IMG/VR virus record: IMGVR_UViG_3300032607_001125 | Span: 1-36,161 of that record | DNA: 36,161 bases | Strand: one strand, 5' to 3' | Source: a virus | Shown here: piece by piece, positions 35,423 to 36,161 of the stretch | How the letters are laid out: each line of letters begins with the position of its first letter | How positions within the stretch are numbered: the stretch's first letter is position 1 | Notes under the pieces: generated by a model | What the model was told of the DNA's origin: nothing | What the model saw: the letters and a program-made list of their open reading frames with translations, nothing else | The model's database searches: none | Translations under genes and position numbers: made by a program

Positions 35423-36161
35423 GCGTACTTTTCCCCCCAATTATCCATAGGACCATCAATACCTGCAGTTAGCGGAACAGCCCAACCTTCGGTAGTAGTC
35501 ATACATTCTTGAACAGTTCTCTTGAACTCTTCAACTTGATCTTTTGGTGCTTGTAAAACAATTTCATCGTGCACTGGAACAATAAGATGCTCGGTTAAGT
35601 CTGCTTGATCTAATCTAACAAGGCTACTCTTAAATACTTCTGCAGCCCCTCCTTGGATAAGGTAGTTAACAAGAGTATAAACACGCTCTTCATCGCAAGG
35701 AATACGGCGACCAGTCCAAGTCTTCACATAACCTTGACCTTCTTGACGAAGTCTAGTCATTCCAATATTTTCAATCTGCTTTTGGAACTGCATCATTCCT
35801 GGATAGTTAGCATCAAAAGAGTCAGACACAGAACGCATCTGAGGCTCTGACACACCAGCAGTCAAAGCTTGCTTAGCAACTCCTGCTCCGTAGAGTCGTC
35901 CGTAGACAACACCCTTGATGAGGTTACGACGCTTATCTGATCTTTGCATATCTGGTTCTTGATAAACCTGACGACCAATTTCAGTAAAGGGATCAGAGCC
36001 AGTTGCATCTGCTTTATGAAATAGAGAGATGAGGTTTGGATCTTGAGATAGAGATGCAAACATACGGAACTCAACTTGGTCTAAGTCAGAAGATATAATT
36101 ACATGGTCAGGGTCACGAGGTAAGAACGCCCTGCGTACTGTCTCGTCTCCCTTAGGAAGAG
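35419..36161 (-). CDS. Family A DNA polymerase, partial
   Basis: The frame is open to the right edge, so the N-terminal and exonuclease parts are outside. The visible segment contains motif A (SSDLDQVEFRMFASLSQD), motif B (RRNLIKGVVYGRLYGAG) and motif C (VPVHDEIVLQ). In motif B, the residue matching Phe762 of E. coli Pol I is Tyr (codon 35902-35904), as in T7 polymerase. In viral surveys Tyr or Phe at this position has been linked to virulent, fast-replicating phages and Leu to temperate ones. The protein is the likely replicative polymerase. The C-terminus is GPMDNWGEKYA, and its TGA overlaps the resolvase start. Confidence 0.92.
   Translation of the reverse strand, partial: LPKGDETVRRAFLPRDPDHVIISSDLDQVEFRMFASLSQDPNLISLFHKADATGSDPFTEIGRQVYQEPDMQRSDKRRNLIKGVVYGRLYGAGVAKQALTAGVSEPQMRSVSDSFDANYPGMMQFQKQIENIGMTRLRQEGQGYVKTWTGRRIPCDEERVYTLVNYLIQGGAAEVFKSSLVRLDQADLTEHLIVPVHDEIVLQAPKDQVEEFKRTVQECMTTTEGWAVPLTAGIDGPMDNWGEKYA

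Noticed and set aside
35423-35440. TTG start adding six residues to the RuvC-like gene
   Set aside because: The ATG at 35422 overlaps the polymerase stop as ATGA, the usual coupled arrangement in this operon, and gives a start right before the first catalytic strand.

Overview
The window is part of a tailed bacteriophage genome (Caudoviricetes). Evidence for a phage: long runs of paralogous tail-fibre or adhesin genes on the + strand, and a compact replication and recombination operon on the - strand. There is no ribosomal RNA, tRNA or housekeeping gene. A WhiB-family regulator, a family confined to Actinobacteria and their phages, points to an actinobacterial host. The AT-rich composition would fit low-GC aquatic actinobacteria (Nanopelagicales/acI type), but that host call is inference.

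Positions 1-22643 (+) form one large host-recognition cassette. It holds six collagen-like (Gly-X-Thr rich) fibre genes (1-2457 partial, 2491-3186, 3202-5091, 6223-6873, 16042-17580, 17819-19888) and a seven-repeat beta-propeller protein (5093-6007). It also holds two very large multidomain proteins of 1001 and 2019 aa with cyanomyovirus-like signatures, Ig-like domains and glycine-rich adhesin domains, plus a glycine-rich tip protein (19889-20800). Small accessory proteins sit between them (6023-6190, 17583-17819, 20800-21093). The cassette ends with a complete subtilisin-like protease (21090-22643). Two kinds of folded 'bead' recur between collagen segments, and C-terminal tips differ between paralogues, one being a cupredoxin-like domain with all four copper ligands.

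Positions 22669-27117 (+) carry an accessory metabolic block: a class I methyltransferase-like protein, two small proteins (one Cys-rich), a family 2 glycosyltransferase with a helical-repeat tail, an unrecognised 234-aa protein, and a flavin-dependent tryptophan-halogenase-like enzyme.

Positions 27110-36161 (-) are transcribed towards the + strand block, and the two units meet with an 8-bp overlap of their stop ends. In order of transcription (right to left): family A DNA polymerase (partial, Tyr at the 762 position), RuvC-like resolvase, SNF2-type helicase, Cas4/RecB-like Fe-S nuclease, Sak4/RecA-like ATPase, SSB/DUF669-like protein, a strong hairpin, GT-B-like glycosyltransferase, KOW-like protein, a 70-aa protein, a DUF6378-like protein, a zinc-ribbon protein, a 111-aa protein that appears to start at ATT, a WhiB protein with an extra C-terminal zinc ribbon, and a coupled membrane protein. 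Most neighbours overlap by 1-8 bp or lie within a few bp, so translational coupling is likely.

The most noteworthy points are the modular fibre cassette with a copper-protein-like tip and a protease, the halogenase block, the WhiB-zinc ribbon fusion with CTATAG repeats in front of it, and the gene with a non-canonical ATT start. No CRISPR array, integrase, transposase or tRNA was seen.
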